From positions 1 through 11,637 of the forward strand of contig JAITKS010000280.1 in NCBI GenBank assembly GCA_031278315.1: a stretch of DNA of 11,637 bases. Direction: 5' to 3'. Made by a program: the position numbers and the translations under genes. Of the stretch, positions 5,986-11,637 are shown in pieces (within the stretch, counting starts at the first letter, position 1; each line of letters opens with the position of its first letter). The DNA is from Planctomycetaceae bacterium (GTDB lineage: Bacteria > Planctomycetota > Planctomycetia > Pirellulales > Thermoguttaceae). Under the pieces are notes generated by a model. That model worked only from the letters and a program-made list of their open reading frames with translations. It made no database searches and was not told the DNA's origin.

Positions 5986-6180
5986 TGGTAAGTGGTAAGT
6001 GGTTAGTTCGCATGCGGAGTTATCATCGATTTTAATTTTGAATCACTAAATTCCTAACCGCTGCTTTACGTTTAATAATTGCAATTGTTAAGCGTAAATT
6101 AATTGTTATGAATTTAGTGATTCGAAATTAGAGCCGATCAATATTTCCGCATGCGAACTAACCACTAACCACTAACCGTT
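5979..6180. repeat. Approximately 200-bp palindrome between convergent genes
   Basis: Three nested arm pairs share one centre near 6081. The outer arms, 5979-6018 and 6146-6180, consist of TTAGTGG/TAAGTGG heptamers plus an identical TTAGTTCGCATGCGGA; the left arm has one heptamer more. The middle arms are 6022-6053 and 6110-6141, including a perfect 14-bp pair GAATCACTAAATTC. The inner palindrome, 6065-6098, has two mismatches, both G-U compatible in RNA. There is no gene inside and no clear target-site duplication. It could act as a bidirectional terminator for folK and the convergent channel cluster, form a cruciform, or be a MITE-like non-autonomous element. Confidence 0.85.
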
Positions 6181-6185
6181 AACTA

Positions 6186-7313
6186 CTATTGAGCTGATGA
6201 TTTTGTTCCTCTTGATGACGCTTTAATTTCGTCGTTTTCTTCAAGAGGTCTTGCGGCGACACGATAACCTTTTGAGTATAGAAATTGTTTAACTTCACAA
6301 AAAGCCTCGAAAGAATCGGAGTAAACCCAAAAAGTGATTGTATAAATATCTTGACGATACATTTGTATTAATCGCATGAAATCGGAATTTATTTGTGTGA
6401 TTGCGTCTTTGTAGTGTATTCCGGCGTTATTGTTTTTAGTTGTGTAAACAGCTGTGTCCAACACGAGACGTTGACCAACTTCACCACTCGACGCCCCCGA
6501 CGCCGGCGAGCTATAACGTACTACTAAATAATCCATCGTAAAATCTGAAATCGGTCCGATACGTCCTGAAGTTATTTTATTTGAAAAGAGTGTATTCAAT
6601 TTATTCTTGCTGGAAAAAATTTCGTGTTTGAAAGATTCGTTCAGTTCATTGATAGGCACGTAAACAATTTTATTTTGTTTAATCCGAAAGTGTGCTTCTT
6701 TCTCTTCGACTGTTTTGCTGATTGGTGTCGGCATATTTTCCATTTTTATTGCTTGCGGACGTTCCGATTCAAGCCATCGTTTAGTACGATTGAGCTGTTC
6801 TAATTTTGCTTCCGTTTCGTTTAGTTGACGCTGCAATTCGGTTTGAATTTTTACTGATTCGCCTCGTTCTTCAGAGCGAATTTCAATTTCTGTGCGTAAA
6901 TTGATAAGTAATTTGTGTAATTTTTCGCGTTCATTTTCTTGTAATAGAACTTGCTCGGCGATTTGCTCGGAGGTCATTTGGATTTCGGTCATTGTTTTTC
7001 TGATATTTGTTGCTTCGATTTCTTTTTTCTTAAATTCGTCGAGTTTTGTTTCCATATTGAGAATCATTTGTTCGTCGGCGTAATGAGTATTGGCGGTTGA
7101 TACTGATGATTTATGTAAGAATGAGGAACTCATGCCGGCGGGTAAATTATCAACTTGTGTTGATGTATCATTACCGGAATGTTGCGCACGGACTCCTGCT
7201 ATCATTACGAGAATGATCAATATACCAACAATATTAGAAACAATATCAAGAAAAGAATCTTGACCTTCCATCCCGTCTGAAATACCACGATTTTTTTTAC
7301 GGCGGTTTAACAT
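6186..7313 (-). CDS. ExbD/MotB-like channel partner with conserved Asp, coiled coil and C-terminal domain
   Basis: This is the third gene of the channel cluster (375 aa). A basic N-terminus (LNRRKKNRG) precedes one membrane helix at about 20-43, DSFLDIVSNIVGILIILVMI. Its Asp23 in FLDIV lines up with the proton-carrying Asp of ExbD (FIDV). A long coiled coil follows (about 80-185), then a C-terminal domain (about 205-375) with GRIGPISDF, YTITFWVYSDSFEAFCEVKQ and YRVAARPLEENDEI, ending SSRGTKSSAQ. I recall this tail from planctomycete hypothetical proteins but cannot name a Pfam family. No OmpA-type peptidoglycan-binding motif is seen, so it is not an ordinary MotB. The start is ATG at 7311-7313 without a Shine-Dalgarno site. 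By topology the helix would sit in the channel and the rest outside the cytoplasmic membrane. The role is inferred from topology and neighbours only. Confidence 0.75.
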   Translation of the reverse strand: MLNRRKKNRGISDGMEGQDSFLDIVSNIVGILIILVMIAGVRAQHSGNDTSTQVDNLPAGMSSSFLHKSSVSTANTHYADEQMILNMETKLDEFKKKEIEATNIRKTMTEIQMTSEQIAEQVLLQENEREKLHKLLINLRTEIEIRSEERGESVKIQTELQRQLNETEAKLEQLNRTKRWLESERPQAIKMENMPTPISKTVEEKEAHFRIKQNKIVYVPINELNESFKHEIFSSKNKLNTLFSNKITSGRIGPISDFTMDYLVVRYSSPASGASSGEVGQRLVLDTAVYTTKNNNAGIHYKDAITQINSDFMRLIQMYRQDIYTITFWVYSDSFEAFCEVKQFLYSKGYRVAARPLEENDEIKASSRGTKSSAQ

Positions 7314-7566
7314 AAAATTAAAAAAAAATTTTTAGTAATTAATATTTGAAATAACAATTCTTGAATTTTTATAATTTTTCAACAAAATATTTTTAAATAC
7401 GAAACTCACGAAAAAACTAAATAGACGAAAAAAAATATTAAATAAAATATTAAATAAAATTTGTGTTTGTTGTTTTGTTTATTTTGTAATTTCAAAAAAA
7501 TCTTTCTGTGTTTAATAAATTTCTTTTAGCAATTTGCTATGAATATTTTGCTGATATTTTTTGTAA
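7314..7566. other. Gap between the two partner genes, with a hairpin element
   Basis: The 253-bp AT-rich gap inside the channel cluster holds hairpin element copy 3 (about 7391-7500) and otherwise nothing recognisable. No Shine-Dalgarno site is apparent for the downstream gene. A structured leader here could separate expression of the two partner proteins. Confidence 0.5.
7391..7500 (+). repeat. AT-rich hairpin element, copy 3
   Basis: Same orientation as copy 1: AAATACGAAACTCACGAAAA, an AAATAGACGAAAA block, then TTGTGTTTGTTG, TTTATTTTGTAATTTCAAAA at the right end. The centre differs by a duplicated 12-bp TATTAAATAAAA unit. This is the most diverged of the three copies. Confidence 0.65.
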
Positions 7567-9873
7567 TTATTCTAATTCGACGGCGATATTAATTTGATTT
7601 TGTTTTAGGATATTTTTTAGTTCAGTAAATATATTTTCTCCGCCGTGTATAATTTTTACTTTTAGTACGGGTTGCCAATAAAATTTTTCACCTGCGATTC
7701 CCCATGTTTCGACGTAATCTAATATTGCTTTGAATAATTCGGATACGGATTGTTGAAAGGGACGTTCAATCATAATTATTCGCGGGACATCAAAACCGGT
7801 TTGTTTGACGATTATGAATTTATCTGCTGCTATCTGAATTTTTATATTACGTCTTACAGGAGATTTGAAAGTTTGTATATTTTGTATTCCGGCGTTGACG
7901 TTTCCGGTGTGTACAGCGTTGGCGTTTCCGGTTTTCGTGTTTCCGGTTCCGACTTTTCCAGAGTTTACTTCTTCGGAAGGGGAAGGCTTTGAATTAAATG
8001 GAACTTCCGATGGTAAATTCGATGCCGAAGTTAATGTCAAAGTCGATGTTGATGTTGGTGTTGGTGTTGATGTTGGTGTCGTAGTCGATGGTATAGTTGT
8101 CGGTATAGCCGATGGTACGGTTGACGTTGTGGTTGAGGTTGACGTTGTGGTTGAATCTTGCTGATAATTCGAGTAATTCGATGCTTTTGTGTCGAACGGT
8201 TCTGTTCTTGATGTTGTTGTTGCCGGTGATGTTTTTATTGTTTCTTGCTGCGGATTTATCGGATTATTGGGCGAAATAATATTAGGATTAGAGTTAGAGT
8301 TAGAGTTAGGATAATTTGAAAATTGGTTATTCGAATTGTAATTATTAGCAATTAAATTATTCGATATTGAATTTGTTGTTTTGGGATAATTCAAATCATT
8401 ACTGAAAGCTTCGTTGACGGCTTCGGAATTATTGTTACGAAAATTGTTATTGGTATTATTAGTATTGTTGTTATTAGTTTTTGAATTATTAAATTCTTTT
8501 TGTTGTAAATTTAATTCGGGATTTATTCCTGATTCTAATTTTGTCCTTGTTGCTGAATTTGTGCTTGAAAATACAGTGTCAGAGTTACTTTCATTTTTTT
8601 TGATTTCTTGAGTTATTCCGTTTAGTTGGGGGTATGATTGTTGATGATTTTTTTCGTTGAGATGAATTTGTGTATTATTTTGCGGGTTGGATTCTTTTTG
8701 TTTTCCGTTTCCTGCGGCGGGATTATTTCGTTGATTATTTTGATTTGAGTTGATATTATTCGGATTAAAATTTTTTGAGTTATTTACATCGTTGTAACCA
8801 TTTTTTAGTTTCATCACGGCGACGTAACTTTGTAATCGTTGCCGTGAGATAACGAGTTGTTTTTCCATTCTATTTTTTAATTCATCGTTTTGTTTTGGGT
8901 ATTCCATGTTCCAATTTTCGGCGACTAATTCGTATCCGAAATCTTTTAGCCAATTACCCATAGCTGCGTAAGCTGCTTCGAATGCGTGAATACCTGACGG
9001 TCTAACGATGATGAGCGGATAAGGTTCGGTTCCTCTTTCGAGTTGACCTGTTTCGGCGTAATATTGACGTGCAACGCGCAGCAAGGAATCGAATGGATTA
9101 TCGGCGCGATCGAGTGCTAAAAAGTCGTATTCGATCAATTCGATTCCTTCGGGTTGAATTATTACTTTATCGTTTTTACATTCGATGTAGATCGGTTTAC
9201 GAAATGTTCCGTTTGTTCCGCGATAGGGGACGATTGCGTAGGATTTCGTTTTATTTTTCAATTCGTTTTGTAATTCAGCGAGTTGTTTTTCTGATTTTGC
9301 CAGTGTATCGTTTTTTTGTTTCAATAATTGTTCGAGATTTTGGAGATCGGTTTTATTTTCTTTTTTATTTTCTTGTTCGAGTTGTCGGGCGAGTTCGAGT
9401 AATCGTTTTATTTCTTCGCGTAGTTGTATAGTTTGTTTTTCGGCGGATGCCAAATTTGCTTGTTCGTGTATGAGTTTCTTTTCGAGTTCAGCTTTGGATT
9501 CAGAAAATTGTTTTGTCATCCATTCGATTTCGTCTGTATCGTGTTTAATATTTTCAAGAATTTTTTCGACTTCATCGGCGGGAATTAAATTTTTCGATTT
9601 ATCAGATTCAGACGCAGATTCAACAGATTCAGCTTTTTGCTCTGATTCGGTGACTGATTCGGTGACTGATTCTGGGACATAAGATAAAGGTTGAGAAATA
9701 GATTGATTTAAATTTTGTTTTTTTGAGATTTCGGGTTCTCGAATATCGCGTGCGATTAGAACGAGCAACATGATCAACGCTCCCATAGTGCATAAAAGTA
9801 CGGCAAGAAACGGTAACAATGTAGGTTTATTGTTATCGTGTATCATGCGGCGTGATCGTATTGAAACAGTCAT
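7567..9873 (-). CDS. Large single-span partner protein with Ala in the channel helix and a long disordered linker
   Basis: This is the second gene of the channel cluster (768 aa). A basic N-terminus is followed by one membrane helix at about 18-41 (TLLPFLAVLLCTMGALIMLL). It has the ExbD/MotB layout, but Ala24 sits where the proton-carrying Asp would be (FLAV instead of FIDV). Next come a coiled coil (about 98-210) and a compact domain (about 211-330: VPYRGTNGTFRKPIYIEC, QPEGIEL, YPLIIVRPSGIHAFEA, FGYELVAENW). After that is a linker of about 310 residues rich in Asn, Ser and Thr (about 362-670). A second compact domain ends the protein (about 674-768: WGIAGEKFYWQPVLKVK, IIHGGE). I recall both domains from planctomycete proteins of unknown function. 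Starts at Met1 or Met10 are possible; neither has a Shine-Dalgarno site. The function is inferred from the neighbours: a periplasm-spanning arm of the channel complex. Confidence 0.75.
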   Translation of the reverse strand: MTVSIRSRRMIHDNNKPTLLPFLAVLLCTMGALIMLLVLIARDIREPEISKKQNLNQSISQPLSYVPESVTESVTESEQKAESVESASESDKSKNLIPADEVEKILENIKHDTDEIEWMTKQFSESKAELEKKLIHEQANLASAEKQTIQLREEIKRLLELARQLEQENKKENKTDLQNLEQLLKQKNDTLAKSEKQLAELQNELKNKTKSYAIVPYRGTNGTFRKPIYIECKNDKVIIQPEGIELIEYDFLALDRADNPFDSLLRVARQYYAETGQLERGTEPYPLIIVRPSGIHAFEAAYAAMGNWLKDFGYELVAENWNMEYPKQNDELKNRMEKQLVISRQRLQSYVAVMKLKNGYNDVNNSKNFNPNNINSNQNNQRNNPAAGNGKQKESNPQNNTQIHLNEKNHQQSYPQLNGITQEIKKNESNSDTVFSSTNSATRTKLESGINPELNLQQKEFNNSKTNNNNTNNTNNNFRNNNSEAVNEAFSNDLNYPKTTNSISNNLIANNYNSNNQFSNYPNSNSNSNPNIISPNNPINPQQETIKTSPATTTSRTEPFDTKASNYSNYQQDSTTTSTSTTTSTVPSAIPTTIPSTTTPTSTPTPTSTSTLTLTSASNLPSEVPFNSKPSPSEEVNSGKVGTGNTKTGNANAVHTGNVNAGIQNIQTFKSPVRRNIKIQIAADKFIIVKQTGFDVPRIIMIERPFQQSVSELFKAILDYVETWGIAGEKFYWQPVLKVKIIHGGENIFTELKNILKQNQINIAVELE
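8035..8160 (-). repeat. Degenerate 6-bp repeats encoding a Thr/Ser/Pro-rich tract
   Basis: On the + strand GATGTT, GGTGTT and GACGTT-type hexamers follow one another. The coding strand gives a Thr/Ser/Pro tract at residues 572-615 of the 768-aa protein. It is followed downstream in the gene's reverse direction by GAGTTA hexamers (about 8289-8308) encoding alternating Asn-Ser. These tracts are prone to length change and show the linker is under little sequence constraint. Confidence 0.6.
9643..9672 (-). repeat. 12-bp direct repeat encoding ESVT units
   Basis: TGATTCGGTGAC occurs at 9643-9654 and 9655-9666, followed by a partial TGATTC. It encodes the ESVTESVTES part of an acidic spacer between the membrane helix and the coiled coil of the 768-aa protein. 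It is a simple slippage repeat. Confidence 0.7.
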
Positions 9874-9893
9874 TTGGGTAATATTATTTCAAC

Positions 9894-9934
9894 AAAAAAA
9901 ATCTGTGAGACACCGAGTTTTGTGTCTTTTTTTA
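9894..9934. terminator. Hairpin with flanking T-runs between channel and partner genes
   Basis: AGACAC (9908-9913) and GTGTCT (9922-9927) form a 6-bp stem around an 8-nt loop. On the + strand a T-run follows directly (from 9927), as in an intrinsic terminator, but no + strand gene ends here. On the minus strand, the direction of the operon, eight Ts lie 6 nt beyond the stem, giving at most a weak terminator. It could lower transcription of the partner genes relative to the channel gene. Confidence 0.4.
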
Positions 9935-9972
9935 TTTATTGTAACGAAAACGTAACAAACGAAAAATTTCAT

Positions 9973-11235
9973 TTAAATCACGCGTAATTTTTTGCTGCTT
10001 AGCAAGTGGATTGCGGCTGTTAAGCTGTTTACGAGTTCTTCAAAGTTTGCCGTTTGTGTGATTGAAGCGAGATTTTCTTTGAGTTGTTCTTCGAGTTTAA
10101 TTAGTTGTCCGCTTGTATCGGTGATTTTTTGTAAAGCGTCTGATTGTTTTGTTATGCCTGTTTGTAATAAAGACAAAGCGGCGACATTTTGTTGAATTGA
10201 TTTAACAATAGTTTGAGCAGAATCTTTTGAAGCGTTTAAAATTTCGGCACCGGATTCAGCGAGTTTATTTGCGTGCATTTGAATATTTTCGGCGAGTGCA
10301 TCGGCGAGAGAGCGTTTTAGTAATTCTGCGTTTTGTTCGGTCAATTCGTTGAAGCGTTGATTTGCTGCTGTCATACTTTGTTCCCAGATTTTAGTTTGCC
10401 GTAATGTTAATTGTTCGATTGATTCGAGTAATGTTTCTAAAACTTGTCGAAATGCTGTAATTTGTCCGTTATTACCGTTACTTAATGTTAGGTCGAATCT
10501 GCCGCGGATTTCGTCGTTGATTGCTTTATCGATTTTGCGCAACAAATTACTTTCGCTGCGGTAAACAAGAAATTGTACGAAGTAAAGCATTAAATCGAGA
10601 GCAATTGCGAGTGCCGTCGTATCAAATGCAATGGCGAGACCGGATGACAAAATTTTACTTGATTCTTGTATCGCATTCAGATCAAGATTACCTAGTGCGA
10701 TTGTTATACCGACAACTGTTCCAAGAAAGCCGATCATGGGAATTGCCCAGAGTACAAGCCGAACCAGACCATAACTTGAATCGGCAGCGGCGGCATCTTC
10801 TTCGGCGAGGTAGCGGAGTTCGTTATCTAATTCGTCTGCCGAGCCGTCACGTTTGATAAATTCTAATACTAACCGTAAGCGTTTAGAGCGAATCGTTTGA
10901 CCATAAATTTTTTCGTAAGAATTAATTTGTCCAAGAAAGTTATCTACGTCGTTGATATTAGATTTTTGATGATCTCGTTTCAATAATAATGTTTCGTGAT
11001 GTAATTTTAGTTGTTCGATTTGGACTTGAATAAATTTTATTATCATTGCTGTCAAACCGGCGAAAAACATAATAGTCGTGTAATATTCAATCGGGTGTGA
11101 AGCGAAATAACGAACTATAAGCGGATGATTAATAATATTATTATGAATTGCAGTATAAAAAACAAAACTGACAAATCCGCCCCAAAATATAGGCGAAAGC
11201 AGAATATAACTAATTATTGATACAATACGTTTCAC
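9973..11235 (-). CDS. MotA/TolQ/ExbB-type proton channel subunit with long C-terminal coiled coil
   Basis: The membrane ion-channel subunit of a proton- or sodium-driven complex (420 aa). Two N-terminal helices (about 8-30 and 47-70) precede a cytoplasmic loop. The conserved core then follows: IPMIGFLGTVVGITIALGNL (165-184) and LAIAFDTTALAIALDLMLYF (200-219), whose Thr206/Thr207 lie in the family's pore-lining position. Residues from about 225 to 410 are polar, Gln/Glu/Leu-rich and predicted helical, a long cytoplasmic tail that ExbB and TolQ lack and that recalls the tail of ZorA from Zorya defence. The start is GTG at 11233-11235, with AGGAG at 11246-11250. It is first of three co-directional genes; the next two encode its probable ExbD/MotB-like partners. 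The substrate ion and the work done are unknown; a flagellar stator role is unlikely, as no partner has an OmpA domain. Confidence 0.88.
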   Translation of the reverse strand: MKRIVSIISYILLSPIFWGGFVSFVFYTAIHNNIINHPLIVRYFASHPIEYYTTIMFFAGLTAMIIKFIQVQIEQLKLHHETLLLKRDHQKSNINDVDNFLGQINSYEKIYGQTIRSKRLRLVLEFIKRDGSADELDNELRYLAEEDAAAADSSYGLVRLVLWAIPMIGFLGTVVGITIALGNLDLNAIQESSKILSSGLAIAFDTTALAIALDLMLYFVQFLVYRSESNLLRKIDKAINDEIRGRFDLTLSNGNNGQITAFRQVLETLLESIEQLTLRQTKIWEQSMTAANQRFNELTEQNAELLKRSLADALAENIQMHANKLAESGAEILNASKDSAQTIVKSIQQNVAALSLLQTGITKQSDALQKITDTSGQLIKLEEQLKENLASITQTANFEELVNSLTAAIHLLSSKKLRVI

Positions 11236-11245
11236 TATAAAATTA

Positions 11246-11250
11246 CTCCT
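11246..11250 (-). promoter_or_regulatory. Ribosome binding site of the channel gene
   Basis: AGGAG on the minus strand, 10 nt before the GTG at 11233-11235. The spacing is slightly long, but there is no closer in-frame ATG, so it supports GTG as the start. Confidence 0.6.
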
Positions 11251-11454
11251 AAAAATGCGAGTGTGAGGAAAAAAACAAATACAAAAAGCAACATCACAAA
11301 AACTGCCCGAATTGGCAAGTTAATATGAGTTCGATGTTAGATATAATTAAAGTTGTTGACGAAACTGTCAAAGTTCAATTATACGTGTTGATATTATCGA
11401 GCAACAAAAACATTCATACTTAATCGACCAAATAATCAGAATAATCCATAAAAT

Positions 11455-11486
11455 CGTTAAATTTTCTACCAAAAAAATTTTGTCAA
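11455..11486 (-). promoter_or_regulatory. Possible promoter of the channel cluster
   Basis: A perfect TTGACA (minus strand, 11481-11486) is followed after 17 nt by AATTTA, a poor -10 match. It points towards the channel gene with a leader of about 220 nt and lies in the 292-bp gap that otherwise holds only the 8-bp tandem repeat. In AT-rich DNA such matches are common, so this is weak. Confidence 0.25.
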
Positions 11487-11516
11487 TCTTGTAATCTTGT
11501 AATCCTGTAATCTTGT
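11485..11516. repeat. Four 8-bp tandem repeats
   Basis: AATCTTGT occurs four times in a row (11485-11492, 11493-11500, 11501-11508 with one change, 11509-11516), between the end of the rightmost gene and the channel gene. The first unit overlaps the TTGACA-like element. It is probably slippage; no regulator is known for this sequence. Confidence 0.75.
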
Positions 11517-11527
11517 CAAAAAAAAAA

Positions 11528-11637
11528 TTAAAAATCTATTTCATTTTTTCTATTTTGCGATGGTGAGATTTTTACAATTCTTCCTTGTACAGTAACGCGT
11601 CCTTCTGCAATTAATTCTAGAGCTTCCGGGTATGCGA
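11528..11637 (-). CDS. C-terminal fragment, possibly S4 RNA-binding or dehydrogenase tail
   Basis: The frame ends at TAA (11528-11530) and runs off the right edge, giving 35 residues with the core EALELIAEGRVTVQGRIVKI and then a polar tail ending NEIDF. The LIxxGxVxVxGxxV pattern fits an S4 RNA-binding motif, but S4 domains of pseudouridine synthases are N-terminal. EALELIAEGRV also resembles the near-C-terminal helix of zinc-type alcohol dehydrogenases, which normally continue another 30-40 residues. The sequence in the window cannot decide. The gene is upstream of, and on the same strand as, the channel cluster. Confidence 0.6.
   Translation of the reverse strand, partial: AYPEALELIAEGRVTVQGRIVKISPSQNRKNEIDF

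Noticed and set aside
9069..9431. A 120-codon + strand open frame
   Set aside because: It is antisense to the coiled coil and first compact domain of the 768-aa protein. Its Arg/Phe/Val-rich composition is typical of a shadow frame.
10521..10856. A 111-codon + strand open frame
   Set aside because: It is antisense to the conserved membrane core of the channel gene, which is clearly the real gene.
9973..11235. Assignment as flagellar stator MotA
   Set aside because: Neither partner gene shows an OmpA-type peptidoglycan-binding domain, and the long C-terminal tail does not fit MotA. Closeness to fliOPQR is interrupted by folK on the other strand.
6186..11235. Assignment as Zorya defence (ZorA/ZorB)
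   Set aside because: The tailed MotA-like subunit is similar in outline, but there is no OmpA-domain ZorB and no ZorC, ZorD or ZorE gene in the window. The two partners are unlike ZorB.

Overview
The window looks like a low-GC, AT-rich bacterial chromosome segment from a flagellated lineage, most probably Planctomycetota. That placement rests on recollection of family features, not on a search. The two large partner proteins of the ion-channel cluster carry sequence blocks I associate with planctomycete hypothetical proteins: a YPLIIVRPSG / FGYELVAENW region, a WGIAG...YWQPVL region, and a C-terminus ending SSAQ. Genes are widely spaced. Start codons include ATG, GTG and TTG, and Shine-Dalgarno sites are clear at some genes and missing at others.

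Layout. Positions 1-63 hold the N-terminus of an unidentified minus-strand gene, followed by an intergenic stretch with a long inverted repeat. Next is a small rubredoxin (391-555, minus). Positions 1093-5198 hold the flagellar export-gate cluster fliO-fliP-fliQ-fliR, all on the minus strand and transcribed right to left. Divergent from it is folK (HPPK, folate pathway, plus strand, about 5518-5985), which converges on a three-gene minus-strand cluster at 6186-11235. That cluster encodes a MotA/TolQ/ExbB-type channel subunit and two different single-span membrane proteins with coiled coils and large extracytoplasmic domains. The right edge holds the C-terminal end of another minus-strand gene.

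How the genes work together. FliO, FliP, FliQ and FliR build the core of the flagellar type III export gate; no flhB follows in the window. The channel cluster has the layout of a proton-driven machine of the ExbB-ExbD/MotA-MotB class, but with two non-identical ExbD/MotB-like partners. One keeps an aspartate at the start of its membrane helix (Asp23 in FLDIV), where ExbD has FIDV. The other has alanine at the matching place (FLAV). This suggests an asymmetric, heterodimeric rotor or plug inside the channel, and it is the most interesting system in the window.

Non-coding structure is unusually rich. There is a palindrome of about 200 bp between folK and the channel cluster. An AT-rich hairpin element of about 105 bp is present in three copies and both orientations. 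A diverged module of about 100 bp is present in three copies, one of which lies inside the N-terminal coding part of fliP. There are also several short tandem repeats. No RNA gene, CRISPR array or transposase gene was recognised.
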